Shown here in pieces: positions 52,224 to 61,655 of a stretch of DNA of 64,000 nt (position 1 is the stretch's first letter; each line of letters begins with the position of its first letter). The notes under the pieces were generated by a model that was not told where the DNA came from, searched no databases, and saw only the letters and a program-made list of their open reading frames with translations. Source of the DNA: Pyxidicoccus trucidator (GTDB taxonomy: Bacteria; Myxococcota; Myxococcia; Myxococcales; Myxococcaceae); NCBI RefSeq assembly GCF_010894435.1, contig NZ_JAAIXZ010000013.1:132214-196213 (forward strand), written 5' to 3'. The position numbers and the translations under genes were made by a program.

Positions 52224-53312
52224 TCACTCCCGCCGCAGGGTGATGACGGCCAGCTCCGGCGGGGCGCCCAGCCGCACCGGAGGGCCCGTCGTCCCCGCGC
52301 CGCGATTCACATACAGCCACGAGCGACCCCGCCGGTACATCCCGGAGGTCCACCGGGTCATGAACCGCGCCAGCGACAGCCGGCGCACCCCGGGGACCGC
52401 CAGCTGACCGCCATGGGTGTGGCCGGAGAGCGTCAGCTCCACGCCCCGCGCCTGTGCCTGGGGGAACAGGTCCGGGTCATGCGCGAGCAGCACCGTGGGC
52501 ACGCCTTCCGGACGCGCCGCGAGCGCCCGCTCCAGGTCATGGCGCGAGCTCCACGTGTCATCGACGCCCGCGACGTACAGGCGCGCTCCGCCCCGCTCCA
52601 CCACCACGCCCCGGTTGCGCAGCACGCTCAGGCCATTCCACTCCAGTTCGCGGACCAGGTGCTCGCCATCGGTGAAGTAGTCGTGGTTGCCCATGCACGC
52701 GAAGGCGCCATCCTTCGCCCGCAGTCCGCCGAGCGCCCGCGCGACGGCCTCCACATGCGAGGGGCCGTGCGCAATCAGGTCGCCGGTGACGGTGACGAGG
52801 TCCAGCCCCAGTTCGTTGAGGCGCGCCACCCAGCCGGCCACCTTCGCCTCGGGCACATGGGCGCCGCAGTGCACGTCGGAGAGCTGGCCGATGCGGTAGC
52901 CGTCGAGCGCCTCCGGCAGCCCGGCGATGCGTACGGTCCGCCTCCGCAGCCGGGGTCGGTTGAGGACCGCGTCGCCTCCCACCCCCAGCGAGAGGGTCCC
53001 CACCAGCGCCCACGTCGCCCCTCCGGGAGCCCCCGCATGGATGGCCAGCGCTGCGGGGAGCATCAGCAGGTCGAACACCAGACACGCCGACCACCAGCCC
53101 AGCGCCACATACGTGGACGGCGTGCGAGGCGTGGTCGTCCAGGGACTCTTCAGCCGTCGCAGGTACGGCCACGAGACGCCGAGCGCCACGAGCGCAGGCA
53201 GCGGCGTCCGCGTCAGCGCGCACAGCCAGAGCACCGCGGGGAGCTGGACGACCGTGACGAGGGCGGTCGCCACGAGCTGGAAGCGACCCTGGTGGAACGA
53301 GCGGATGAGCAT
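52224..53312 (-). CDS. Membrane-anchored metallophosphoesterase (YaeI/YkuE-like)
   Basis: The 362-residue protein has about four N-terminal membrane spans (~10-125) and a calcineurin-like phosphoesterase domain. Metal motifs are all present: RIGQLSDVHCGAHVP (D-x-H), VTVTGDLIAHG (GD), FACMGNHDYFTDG (GNHD), VLLAHDPDLFPQ and LTLSGHTHGGQLAVPG (GHTHGGQ). Proteins with this layout include the lipid A/UDP-diacylglucosamine hydrolase type of YkuE/YaeI. Substrate may be a lipid-linked diphosphate. A GC-rich hairpin lies upstream (53384-53418). Confidence 0.92.
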   Translation of the reverse strand: MLIRSFHQGRFQLVATALVTVVQLPAVLWLCALTRTPLPALVALGVSWPYLRRLKSPWTTTPRTPSTYVALGWWSACLVFDLLMLPAALAIHAGAPGGATWALVGTLSLGVGGDAVLNRPRLRRRTVRIAGLPEALDGYRIGQLSDVHCGAHVPEAKVAGWVARLNELGLDLVTVTGDLIAHGPSHVEAVARALGGLRAKDGAFACMGNHDYFTDGEHLVRELEWNGLSVLRNRGVVVERGGARLYVAGVDDTWSSRHDLERALAARPEGVPTVLLAHDPDLFPQAQARGVELTLSGHTHGGQLAVPGVRRLSLARFMTRWTSGMYRRGRSWLYVNRGAGTTGPPVRLGAPPELAVITLRRE

Positions 53313-53383
53313 CGGTCCCCAGGTTTCTAATCGACGCCTGCTCCCCGCGCAGGGGAGTCAGTCCCAAGCGGCCAGCCACCCGA

Positions 53384-53418
53384 GGGCCCCGCCCCGCCCG
53401 TGCAGGTGGGGCGGGCCC
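53384..53418. terminator. GC-rich hairpin after the EEP-MIR gene
   Basis: GGGCCC(C)GCCCCGCC and GGTGGGGCGGGCCC pair over ~14 bp with one bulge and a G-T pair, starting 10 bp after the EEP-MIR stop on the minus strand. It is a likely terminator of that gene and lies upstream of the metallophosphoesterase. Confidence 0.6.
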
Positions 53419-53427
53419 TTCCCGGGC

Positions 53428-54771
53428 CTACAGCGGCTCCTTCCCGTCCAGGGCGAACGCGGAGAACACCGACCACCAGTCGTTCTCGTCGCGGCCGTCG
53501 TAGCAGGTGACCTCCTGCTGGCTCCGCGTCCACTCCGGATGGGCGTGGCCGTGGTGCGAGTGCAGGGCGTGGTTGGTGCCGATGTGGATGAGCCGCACCC
53601 GCTTGCCGCCGGTCCACGCGCCTCCGCCCTCCACCTCCACCCGCCAGTTGTCGTTGCCGTCGCCGACGCCATTCGTCCCGAAGCAGGAGACCTCCTGCTG
53701 CTGGGTGACTGGCGACGGATGACCGCTGTGGCTGTGCAGGTTGCGTCCGGTGGCCCGGTGGTTCAGGCGAATGGTCTGGCCGTGATAGACCGGCGCCCCC
53801 GATTGGTAGTTGTTCGGCGTCCCATGCGGGCCCCGGATGCGCCACCAATCGCTGTCGTCGTAGCCCTCGAAGGCCGTCACCTGCTGCTGGCCCGACGTGC
53901 CCGCGTGCCCGTAGTTGAAGGGATGCGAGTGCAGCGCCCGGCCACTGCCGGAATGCCGCAGCTTGACGCTGCTGCCGTACGCGACGGTGAAGCCCTCCTG
54001 GGGCGACTGGAGCTCCGTCAGCACGAAGGGGTGGTCCGTCGGGTTGTTCGGCGGCGACCTCCGCGACACCATCCTCACGGAGTACGGCCCCCGGAAGTAG
54101 ATGAAGTCAGGAGTCTCCGGCGCCTCGTCATTCGGATGAGGGTGCGGAGTCAGGGTGTTGATGAGCCCGCTGTGGTCCCTGAAGTGGTTGTACTGCGGCG
54201 CATGAAGCTCCGCCTCCGGCCAGGCGTTGAAGTCACCCCCGAAGATGATGGGGAGGTTCGGGTCCCGCCCCGCGGTCATCGCGGCGGCCTGCTGGTGGCC
54301 GGCGGTGTTCTCCCGCAGCTCCTGCTGCCAATCGAAATCCGGGTTGCCATGATGGACCGGGCTGAATCGCGTGGAGAAGATGTGGATGCGCCTGCCATCC
54401 ACGAGGAAGCTGCTCTCCAGCGTCCCGAACCCCGTGTCGTCCCCGCTCCACTTCACCGGGTGGTAGACGGCCGCCTCCAGGGGGAACCGCGACAGGATGC
54501 CCACCGCCTTGTGGCCTCGCAGCCCAAGCGCATTGGTGTTGGCCCAGTGCCGGTACGGCAGCCCCGTCAGCTCCGAGAGGCGAACCACCTGGTTGACGCC
54601 GCTGCCATAGGGCCAGCCCTTCTCGTTCCTCACCTCGTTGAGGAAGACGATGTCGGGCGCCTGGGCGCGAATCTCGTCCGCCAGCCGGGGCAACATGGAG
54701 TTGCTCTCCAGGCTCCCCGTCATGTTCCCTTCCGCGATGTTCCAGCACATCACTCGCAACAGCACCGCCAT
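53428..54771 (-). CDS. Endonuclease/exonuclease/phosphatase (EEP) domain fused to MIR-like beta-trefoil
   Basis: A 447-residue protein. Residues 1-255 form a DNase I-like EEP domain: CWNIAEG (Asn 11), VFLNEVRNEKG (Glu 46), FGGDFNAWPE (Asp 180, Asn 182) and NPTDHPFVLTE (Asp 246, His 247). At the STH position it has IHIFSTRFSP, so the first catalytic His appears to be Arg. Residues ~262-435 hold three repeats with LHSH, QQ(V/E)-T/S-x-F/Y and D-x-D/N-W-W (GRALHSHPFNYG, GRNLHSHSGHPS, NHALHSHHGHAH), the MIR pattern of eukaryotic ER proteins. No signal peptide is visible. The frame starts at ATG 54843, which also has GAGGAC upstream; ATG 54771 is chosen by homology. Confidence 0.83.
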   Translation of the reverse strand: MAVLLRVMCWNIAEGNMTGSLESNSMLPRLADEIRAQAPDIVFLNEVRNEKGWPYGSGVNQVVRLSELTGLPYRHWANTNALGLRGHKAVGILSRFPLEAAVYHPVKWSGDDTGFGTLESSFLVDGRRIHIFSTRFSPVHHGNPDFDWQQELRENTAGHQQAAAMTAGRDPNLPIIFGGDFNAWPEAELHAPQYNHFRDHSGLINTLTPHPHPNDEAPETPDFIYFRGPYSVRMVSRRSPPNNPTDHPFVLTELQSPQEGFTVAYGSSVKLRHSGSGRALHSHPFNYGHAGTSGQQQVTAFEGYDDSDWWRIRGPHGTPNNYQSGAPVYHGQTIRLNHRATGRNLHSHSGHPSPVTQQQEVSCFGTNGVGDGNDNWRVEVEGGGAWTGGKRVRLIHIGTNHALHSHHGHAHPEWTRSQQEVTCYDGRDENDWWSVFSAFALDGKEPL

Positions 54772-54854
54772 GACCTGTCCCCCTATCAAGTGCCGAGACG
54801 TCCAATCACTCTCGACATTCTGGATACGGAGCGCAGCGCCCATTCTGGCTGTCC

Positions 54855-56225
54855 TCAGGGCACGTCCATGGCCGTCGGCTCCGCCTTCCAGCGCTCCAGC
54901 TGCGCCTTCGAGGGGAAGCCCTTCACGCGGTAGCGCTCCGGGTACAGGCCTGGCTCGGGCATGAGCAGCAGCCCGGCGTCGCGCACGACCAGGTCCCAGC
55001 GGACGATGGCCACCGGAGGCGCCTTCGAGCCGAGCGTCTGGTCCATGAAGAACAGGATGTCAGCGCGTGGCAGCAGCGTGTCGATGTCGCTGACCCAGAC
55101 GGCCTGGCCGAAGGAGCGCCCGTGCTCGTCCTCCTCCGGGATGAACTCCGCGATGAAGATGTCCAGGCCGTCCCGCGCGTGCTGCTGCTCGAGGCGCTCG
55201 GCCTGCTCCGCGTAGTCGCGGGCCAGGCTGGTCACCGCGAGCTTCTGCAGGAGGCTCCGCGAGGGACTGCCGGGCTCGGGCAGGAAGGTCTTCCACCCCT
55301 CGGGGGTGAGGCGCAGCGCGCGCCCGTCCACCGGGCGCGGTACCTGGAGGGCGCGCTGGGCCACGTCCGCCACCGCGAGCAGGCCCTCCTCTTCGCGCGA
55401 GCCGGTGATGAACAGCGTGTCCCGGTTGGGCACCAGCACCACCAACTCGCCGCGCACCTCGCAGCGGCGCACCACCTCCTCCAGCAGCAGCCGCGAGGCG
55501 CCGTAGCTGTCATTCGTGGAGAGCACGCAGGCGCCCTGGGCCAGGGGCGTCAGCGGCTCCACGCCGCGCCGCCGCAGGTTCGCCAGGGCGTCGGCGTAGG
55601 CCTGGTCGAAGGAGGTGTCCCAGCGCTTCAGGTCCTCCGGCGGGACGTAGCGCATGGCGTCCGCGGTGTCCTGGACGAGCGCCACGGCCAGCGTGTCGCC
55701 CAGCGGGCGCCACGACACGGGCCCCTTCGAGCCAAAGGGGCTGCCGAGCTGCGTGGAGAGCAGCTCGAAGGTGGCGCGAGGACGCACCACGAGCATCAGG
55801 TCCGGGCGCGCCTGCGCATAGGTCTCCGGAGCCTCGACGGACAGGTTCGCCTTCGTCAGGCGCGCGAGCACCTCGGCGCGCCGCTCGGGCGGAGTGGCCT
55901 GGTACTCGCGGTAGAAGTTGGTGAGGAAGAGGGTCATCGCCACGCCGCCGTCCGGGCCGTGGGTCTGGATGCGGAAGTGCTCCGGCTCGTAGCGCGGCTC
56001 GCCCGGGACGCCCGCGGCGCGGAGCGCCTCCACGGCCTTCCGGGCGAAGGCGGCCTTCTCCTCCTCCTCCGACAGCGGAGCCTCGGGGTCCTCCTCGCGC
56101 GCCACGGAGGGAGCGGCCTCCCTCCCGAGCGCATCATCCCCCCCGCTGGAGAAGGCCAGCCCGACGACGAACACCAGGGCCAGGACACCGAAGAGGACCG
56201 CACTCCAAAGCGTGTTGCGTGACAT
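54855..56225 (-). CDS. DUF1444-like protein with N-terminal membrane anchor
   Basis: A 456-residue protein with one N-terminal span (LWSAVLFGVLALVFVVGLAF) and an acidic linker. The rest matches my recollection of DUF1444/YtpQ: FLTNFYREYQATPPERRAEV, LMLVVRPRATFELL, VALVQDTADAMRYVPPEDLKRW, ADALANLRRRG, and VVLVPNRDTLFITGSREEEG. Family function is unknown. It is longer than usual because of the anchor and a C-terminal ~110 residues with two short beta units. It is divergent from the ABC transporter genes; the spacer is the shared promoter region (56226-56392). Confidence 0.78.
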   Translation of the reverse strand: MSRNTLWSAVLFGVLALVFVVGLAFSSGGDDALGREAAPSVAREEDPEAPLSEEEEKAAFARKAVEALRAAGVPGEPRYEPEHFRIQTHGPDGGVAMTLFLTNFYREYQATPPERRAEVLARLTKANLSVEAPETYAQARPDLMLVVRPRATFELLSTQLGSPFGSKGPVSWRPLGDTLAVALVQDTADAMRYVPPEDLKRWDTSFDQAYADALANLRRRGVEPLTPLAQGACVLSTNDSYGASRLLLEEVVRRCEVRGELVVLVPNRDTLFITGSREEEGLLAVADVAQRALQVPRPVDGRALRLTPEGWKTFLPEPGSPSRSLLQKLAVTSLARDYAEQAERLEQQHARDGLDIFIAEFIPEEDEHGRSFGQAVWVSDIDTLLPRADILFFMDQTLGSKAPPVAIVRWDLVVRDAGLLLMPEPGLYPERYRVKGFPSKAQLERWKAEPTAMDVP

Positions 56226-56392
56226 GTCCGGGCTCCACCCGTGCGCGGGCGCAGGCCCGGGCAGGTGAGCGCCGGGCCGGGGGCGAGGTTACCGCACCTG
56301 TCGCATGGGACACGTCGCTGGAAGCCGTCAGCGGCCTGCCACCGCGAGAGTCGGGCGCACCGGCCTCGAAGGTGTTAGACGAAGCGCCGCCC

Positions 56393-57322
56393 ATGTCCAC
56401 CCCCGCCCTCGAGCTCCAGGGACTCACCAAGCGGTACGGCACCTTCACCGCGCTGCAATCGATGGACCTCTCCATCCGCCCGGGAGAGATTTTCGCCCTG
56501 CTCGGCCCCAACGGCGCCGGCAAGACGACGATGATTGGCAGCGTCTGCGGCCTGGTGAAGAAGACGGCCGGCACCATCCGCGTCTTCGGCGTGGATTTGG
56601 ACAAGGACCCGGTCGGCCCGCGCTACGACATCGGCCTGGTGCCGCAGGAAATCAACTTCGACCCGTTCTTCTCCGTGTCCGAGTCCTTGCGGATTCAGCT
56701 CGGCTACTACGGCCGGCCCCGGGACGAGGCCCGCATCGACGAGGTGCTCACCGCCCTCAACCTGCACGCCAAGAAGGACGCGATGACGCGCGCCCTGTCC
56801 GGCGGCATGAAGCGCCGGCTGCTCATCGCCAAGGCGCTGGTGCACAGGCCCCGCCTCGTCTTCCTGGACGAGCCCACCGCGGGCGTGGACGTGGAGCTGC
56901 GCCGCGACTTGTGGACCTATGTCCGCAAGCTGGCCACCGAGGGCACCACCATCGTCCTCACCACGCACTACCTCGAAGAGGCCGAGGAATTGGCGGACCG
57001 CGTGGGCATCATCAACGAGGGCCGGCTCCTCATGGTGGAGGACAAGACCACCCTGCTGCGCCGCTTCGGCGAGCGCCGCGTCGTCGTCACCTTCGACCAC
57101 CCGCAGGCGGCCCTGTCCGAAGCCGGCCGCCGCTTCGCCGCCGCCCTCTCCGCGGACGGCCGCACCCTCACCTATGTCGAGCGCGAGGGCTGCGCGCCCT
57201 CCGGCGAGCTGCTCCGCGCCCTCTACGCGGAAGGGCAGCCCATCGCCGACGTGGAGACGCGCCGCTCGCGCATGGAGGACGTGCTCATCGAAATCCTCCG
57301 CGGCCGTCCCCAGGCCGCCTGA
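56393..57322 (+). CDS. ABC exporter ATP-binding protein (DrrA/CcmA-like)
   Basis: A 309-residue ATPase of the ABC-2 export type. Walker A GPNGAGKTTMIG, Q-loop VPQEINFDPFFSVSE, signature ALSGGMKRRLLIAKALVH, Walker B LVFLDEPTAGVD and switch His TTHYLEEAEEL are all present. A C-terminal ~70-residue domain follows. ATG 56393 gives the natural MSTPALELQGLTKRYG start; the frame is open to 56219. The permease begins 22 bp downstream, so the pair forms an exporter operon. Substrate unknown. Confidence 0.93.
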   Translation: MSTPALELQGLTKRYGTFTALQSMDLSIRPGEIFALLGPNGAGKTTMIGSVCGLVKKTAGTIRVFGVDLDKDPVGPRYDIGLVPQEINFDPFFSVSESLRIQLGYYGRPRDEARIDEVLTALNLHAKKDAMTRALSGGMKRRLLIAKALVHRPRLVFLDEPTAGVDVELRRDLWTYVRKLATEGTTIVLTTHYLEEAEELADRVGIINEGRLLMVEDKTTLLRRFGERRVVVTFDHPQAALSEAGRRFAAALSADGRTLTYVEREGCAPSGELLRALYAEGQPIADVETRRSRMEDVLIEILRGRPQAA

Positions 57323-57344
57323 CCCCACCGCCCGCTCCGCCCAC

Positions 57345-58107
57345 CATGAACGTCCTCGGGATGCAGACGCTGTTCGCGAAGGAGGTCCGGCGCTTCATGC
57401 GCGTGCCGGGCCAGACGGTCCTCTCGCCCCTCATCAGCACCACGCTGTATTTCATCGTCTTCGGCTACTCCATCTCCGGCCGGGTGCAGACGGTGGATGG
57501 CGCGCCCTACCTGCACTTCATCGTGCCGGGGCTCGTCTTCCTCGGCATCGCCAACAACGCCTTCCTCAACAGCTCCTCGTCCCTGTTCATCACCAAGATT
57601 CAGGGCACGGTGGTGGACCTGCTGGTGTCGCCCCTGGGGCCCGGCGAGCTGATGGCCGGCTTCATCGGCGGCGCCATGGTGCGCGGCCTCGTGGTGGGCG
57701 GCCTCACCTGGGCCGTGGCCGCCATCTTCACCGGCTTCAGCCTGGAGCACGCGTGGGTGGCCGCGTACTACCTGCTCCTCTCCTCCTACGTCTTCAGCGT
57801 GCTGGGCATGCTGGCCGCCGTATGGGCGGAGAAGTTCGAGCAGATCAACTTCTTCCCCACCTTCGTGATGCTGCCCCTCACCTTCCTGGGCGGCGTCTTC
57901 TACTCGGTGCGGGAGCTGCCCTCGCCGTGGAAGGAGGTCAGCCTCTTCAACCCCATGGTCTACATGGTGGAGGGGCTGCGCTACGGCATGCTGGGCCGCA
58001 GCAGCTTCTCGCCCCTGGGCGGCGGCGCCATCCTCGCCGGCGTCGCCGTGGTGGCCACCCTCACCACCTGGCTGGTGTTACGGTCAGGTTACAAGATGAA
58101 GGCCTGA
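57345..58107 (+). CDS. ABC-2 type transporter permease
   Basis: The 253-residue membrane protein has six spans in the ABC2_membrane arrangement. Residues include QTLFAKEVRRFMRVPGQTVL at the N-terminus, SISGRVQTVDGAPYLHFIVPG, SSSLFITKIQGTVVDLLVSPLGPGE after span 2, and FFPTFVMLPLTFLGGVFYSV followed by NPMVYMVEGLRYGMLG near the end. It works with the ATPase 22 bp upstream, probably exporting a lipid, polysaccharide or drug. It is about 110 bp before the PEGA Ser/Thr kinase gene. Confidence 0.94.
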
Positions 58108-58216
58108 TGCCTACATCCCCTGAACCCCGGCCCCGGAGGGCTGGGTAGCTGTGGGGTATTTCGCGACTGGGTGTTTCCCACCCGGTGAGAAAGGGGGATA
58201 TCCTCCGGGGTACATC

Positions 58217-59848
58217 ATGGCTGTGCCATTCGGTAAGTATGAGTTGCTGCGGAAGATTGCCTCCGGGGGAATGGGGCAGATCTTCCTCGCCCGCGAGCAC
58301 GGGACGGGGTTCGAGCGACTGGTCGTCCTCAAGCTCATCCTCCCCCACCTCGCCGAGGACGATGAGTTCCTCAGCATGTTCCTGGACGAGGCGGGGCTCG
58401 TCGCTCGGCTGACGCACCCCAACCTCATCACCATCCTCGACCTGACGGAGATCGAGGGCCGGCACTGTCTGGCCATGGAGTACGTCCAGGGTGACGACGT
58501 GCGTCGTCTGGACAAGTTCTCGCGGGCGCATGGCAAGCCGCTCCCGGTGGGCCTGATCCTCCGCATCATCGCGGATGCCGCGGCGGGACTTCACTACGCG
58601 CACGAGGCGCGTGACGCACAAGGCAAGCCGCTGCGGTTGGTACACCGCGATGTGTCACCGCAGAACATCCTCGTCGGCTTCGACGGCGGGGTGAAGGTCA
58701 TCGACTTCGGCGTGGCCAAGGCGGCCACCAGCAGCCAGAACACCGCCACCGGCGTCCTCAAGGGGAAGTACCCCTACATGTCGCCCGAGCAGGCGAACGG
58801 GCACAGCATCGACGCGCGCAGTGACTTGTTCGCGCTGGGCGTCGTGATGTGGGAGCTGCTCACGGGCAAGCGCCTCTTCAAGGGCGAGTCAGACTTGATG
58901 ACGCTGCGGCTGGTGAAGGACTGCCAGGTGCCGCGGCCGTCGCAGCTCAACCCCAAGCTGCCGCCGGGGCTGGACGAGATTCTGCTCAAGGCGCTGGCCA
59001 CCACGCCGGACGGGCGCTACCCGGACTGCGGCGCCTTCCGGCTGGCGCTGGAGGACTACGCCCTCAACCTGCGGCTGCCCTCCAGCAGCGCGCACCTGTC
59101 CGCGTACCTGCGCGAGGTGTACGCGGAGCGCATCGCCACCGAGACGGACCCGGCGAAGCTGGACCAGCTCGCCGAGGACGCGGACCTGGACTCGCGCTCC
59201 AACTCCTCGCTGAGTGGCATCAACGGGGGCCCCCGCTCCGCCGCGTCGCGCGCCGTCCCGCGCCCGGCCCAGGGCGCCGTCCCGAGCACGCGCTCGCGCC
59301 AGGGCGTGGCCGCGCAGCCCGTGCACGAGAAGACGCGCGGTACCTCGCCGTTGGGCCGCCCTGACGTGCCGCCGCGCCGCGTGCCCTGGGTGCCCGTGGC
59401 GGCGGCCGGCGTGGGCCTGCTCATCGCGGGCTCGGCGCTCATCTTCATGCGCGGCGCCGAGGCGAATCCGGTGAAGCCGCTCCCGCCGCACGTCGCCGTG
59501 GCTCCGCCGGTGCAGCCGCCGCCCTCGAATCCCCAAGGCACGCGGCCTCCGGACGCGCCGCCGCGGTCCGTGGCGCTGCCCGTCTCCTCCGTGCCTCCCG
59601 GTGCGACGGTGAGCGTCGGTGGCAAGGCCCTGGGCACGACGCCAATGGAGCTCACGCTCCAGCCCGGCGGCGCCCCCTTGGAGGTGACGCTGGAGCTGGC
59701 CGGGTATGACCCGGTGACGCGGCAGGTGTCCGCCGCCGACTCCGCGCTCGAGCTGGAGCTGCAGCGGCCCAAGGGCGGCACGAAGGTCACCCCCGTCTCC
59801 GGCAAGAAGCCGGGCGGCGGGCTCGGTGGCATCAAGGGCACGCGCTGA
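58217..59848 (+). CDS. Eukaryote-like Ser/Thr protein kinase with membrane span and PEGA domain
   Basis: The 543-residue protein has a complete kinase domain (~8-275): glycine loop IASGGMGQIFLA, VVLKLILP Lys, HRDVSPQN catalytic loop, DFGVAKA, and MSPEQANGHSIDARSDLFALGV. A Ser/Pro/Arg-rich linker and one membrane span (VPVAAAGVGLLIAGSALIFM, ~395) follow. Outside is a Pro-rich segment and a PEGA domain (SVPPGATVSVGGKALGTTPM). The end is Lys/Gly-rich. HRDVSPQN (Ser in place of Lys) is a normal variant in myxobacterial kinases. ATG 58217 is used; the upstream frame from 58151 is less likely. Ligand unknown. Confidence 0.92.
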   Translation: MAVPFGKYELLRKIASGGMGQIFLAREHGTGFERLVVLKLILPHLAEDDEFLSMFLDEAGLVARLTHPNLITILDLTEIEGRHCLAMEYVQGDDVRRLDKFSRAHGKPLPVGLILRIIADAAAGLHYAHEARDAQGKPLRLVHRDVSPQNILVGFDGGVKVIDFGVAKAATSSQNTATGVLKGKYPYMSPEQANGHSIDARSDLFALGVVMWELLTGKRLFKGESDLMTLRLVKDCQVPRPSQLNPKLPPGLDEILLKALATTPDGRYPDCGAFRLALEDYALNLRLPSSSAHLSAYLREVYAERIATETDPAKLDQLAEDADLDSRSNSSLSGINGGPRSAASRAVPRPAQGAVPSTRSRQGVAAQPVHEKTRGTSPLGRPDVPPRRVPWVPVAAAGVGLLIAGSALIFMRGAEANPVKPLPPHVAVAPPVQPPPSNPQGTRPPDAPPRSVALPVSSVPPGATVSVGGKALGTTPMELTLQPGGAPLEVTLELAGYDPVTRQVSAADSALELELQRPKGGTKVTPVSGKKPGGGLGGIKGTR

Positions 59849-59881
59849 GCCCCCCGGGCCGCGCCGTGCGCGCGGCTCAGC
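59844..59881. terminator. Inverted repeat between convergent kinase and PhoD-like genes
   Basis: GCTGAGCC (59844-59851) and GGCTCAGC (59874-59881) form a perfect 8-bp stem around a 22-nt GC-rich loop. It overlaps the kinase stop and lies 7 bp before the PhoD-like stop, so it may end both transcripts. Confidence 0.5.
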
Positions 59882-59887
59882 CGGGCT

Positions 59888-61432
59888 TCACTGGAAGCCT
59901 GACTCGAACAGCACCTTCGGCTCGTCGGGCGCGTCCTCGTCCTCTCCATAGAGCTTGAAGTTGAGGCGCGCGTGCTCGCCTTCGAGGTCCACCTCGATGG
60001 TGCCCACGTTGAGTCCGCCCACCGGCTGCTGGAAGACGCGCGCCATGCTGCCGCCCAGCAGGTGGATGCGCGCCGAGCGCCCGTCCAAATCCGACATCAC
60101 GAAGTGCGTGCGGGGAATGTGGCGCGCCATGTGCCAGTCGAGCGACGGCATCTTGTGGGTGATGGAGCTCGACACGAACTGGTACAGCGACGTCGGCGGG
60201 TCCGTGCGCCAGTCACACCGGGCCACGTAGCCCACGTGCACGTCGCCGCCCACCATCACCACCCGCTGGTGGGGGTTGCGCTGCTGGTGGTGCTTGATGA
60301 GCTCCAGCATGCGGCAGCGGTCCTTGCGGTACTGCGGGTGCACCCAGCGGTCATGCGCGTCCTCACGGAAGCTGCCCGGCACGTAGCGGGCGACCCGTGA
60401 GAGCCAGCCGGGCATGAAGAACGGCGGCACGCTGACCACGACGAAGAGCACCGGCGCCTCGGTGTTCGTGTTCAGCCAGGTGGAGAACTCCTCCAGCTGG
60501 CGCGGCGCGAAGACGCGCGCGTGGTCTCCATCGGCGGAGCGGCGCTCGGAGCGCACGTCCAGCACGTACCCCGCCGCGACGCCATACTCGAAGGCGTAGT
60601 CGTAGGGGCCCTCGTCATCGGGGCGCAGGGGCTCCACGCGGGACTGCTGGTAGTGGCGGTAGGCGGCCTCGGCCGCGTCGCGCAGGTGGCGCCAGTCCTT
60701 GTGGTGGTGCTCGGGCAGGGAGCCGTAGTTGTCCGCCACCTCGTGGTCATCGAGGATGGGGTAGCCCGGGAAGCGCGCCTGGAGCGCGAGCCAGTCCGGG
60801 TGGCCCCAGTTGCGCCGGTAGCGTGCGTGGTACACCGCGAGCGCCTCGTCGTGGGTGCACTCCAGCAGGCTCCTGCGTCCCGGAGGCCCCACCGTCTTGA
60901 AGTACTCGGGGTCGAACAGCGACTGATTCTCCGGGAAGTCCGCGTAGAGCTGGTCGCCCACCCACAGCACCTGCTTCACGTCACAGCGCTCCCACGCGGC
61001 CCTGGCGACGCGCAGCATCCGCACGCCCATCTCGTGCATCGCTCCGCTCTTGTCGAAGGGCTGGTGGCAGCTCGCCACGCCGATGCAGAAGCGCTTCGGC
61101 ATCTGGCTTCGCCGGGCGGGCAGCGTCTCGAAGCGCCCCTCTCCGACGAGCCCCCCGTCCGCGCGGCTCAGCCGGAAGCCGTACTGCGTCACCGGCTCGA
61201 GCGCCTTCGCGCCGGGGAGGTCGTCCGGAAAGGCGAAGGAGAGGGTGTGGTCGCAGAAGGAGCGGTCCCCCATGTCGAGCGCGTAGGAGACGCGCTCCGA
61301 CGGCGCCGCCATCAGCCACAGCTCCAGGCGGTGCGGCCCCCCGCCCGGCGAGCGCATCCACAAGCGCACTCCCCGCGGGCTGACCCGGCCCACGGCCACG
61401 GCACGCTCCAACTGGAACCGCTCTGCCTGCAT
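59888..61432 (-). CDS. PhoD-like metallophosphatase family protein
   Basis: A 514-residue protein with the PhoD-like phosphatase layout. An N-terminal beta domain (VGRVSPRGVRLWMRSPG) is followed by a catalytic domain with QVLWVGDQLYADFPEN, FPGYPILDDHEVADNYG, QRVVMVGGDVHVGYVARC and SLYQFVSSSITHKMP. These supply the metal ligands of the family. No signal peptide is visible, unlike Tat-exported PhoD, so it is probably cytoplasmic. The start is ATG at 61432. Substrate could be a phosphodiester; the clade is not resolved here. Confidence 0.87.
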   Translation of the reverse strand: MQAERFQLERAVAVGRVSPRGVRLWMRSPGGGPHRLELWLMAAPSERVSYALDMGDRSFCDHTLSFAFPDDLPGAKALEPVTQYGFRLSRADGGLVGEGRFETLPARRSQMPKRFCIGVASCHQPFDKSGAMHEMGVRMLRVARAAWERCDVKQVLWVGDQLYADFPENQSLFDPEYFKTVGPPGRRSLLECTHDEALAVYHARYRRNWGHPDWLALQARFPGYPILDDHEVADNYGSLPEHHHKDWRHLRDAAEAAYRHYQQSRVEPLRPDDEGPYDYAFEYGVAAGYVLDVRSERRSADGDHARVFAPRQLEEFSTWLNTNTEAPVLFVVVSVPPFFMPGWLSRVARYVPGSFREDAHDRWVHPQYRKDRCRMLELIKHHQQRNPHQRVVMVGGDVHVGYVARCDWRTDPPTSLYQFVSSSITHKMPSLDWHMARHIPRTHFVMSDLDGRSARIHLLGGSMARVFQQPVGGLNVGTIEVDLEGEHARLNFKLYGEDEDAPDEPKVLFESGFQ

Positions 61433-61655
61433 GAGCTCAAAGTGCTATCGCCCGAGGCTCCGGACCAGCAGCCGCATGCCCGAACCGGGAGGAGGCGCCT
61501 GCCCGGCGGCTCCGCTCCGCCGCACGGGGAGCAGGCAGGGAGACAGCAGGCAACAGCCGGCACAGCCCCGCGGCCCTTCCGATTCCCTGAGATGGCGGCG
61601 GGGCCGGGGCCCTCTTCACGGCTGGACCGGTGAACGGTCCGAAAGGAACCCCCTG

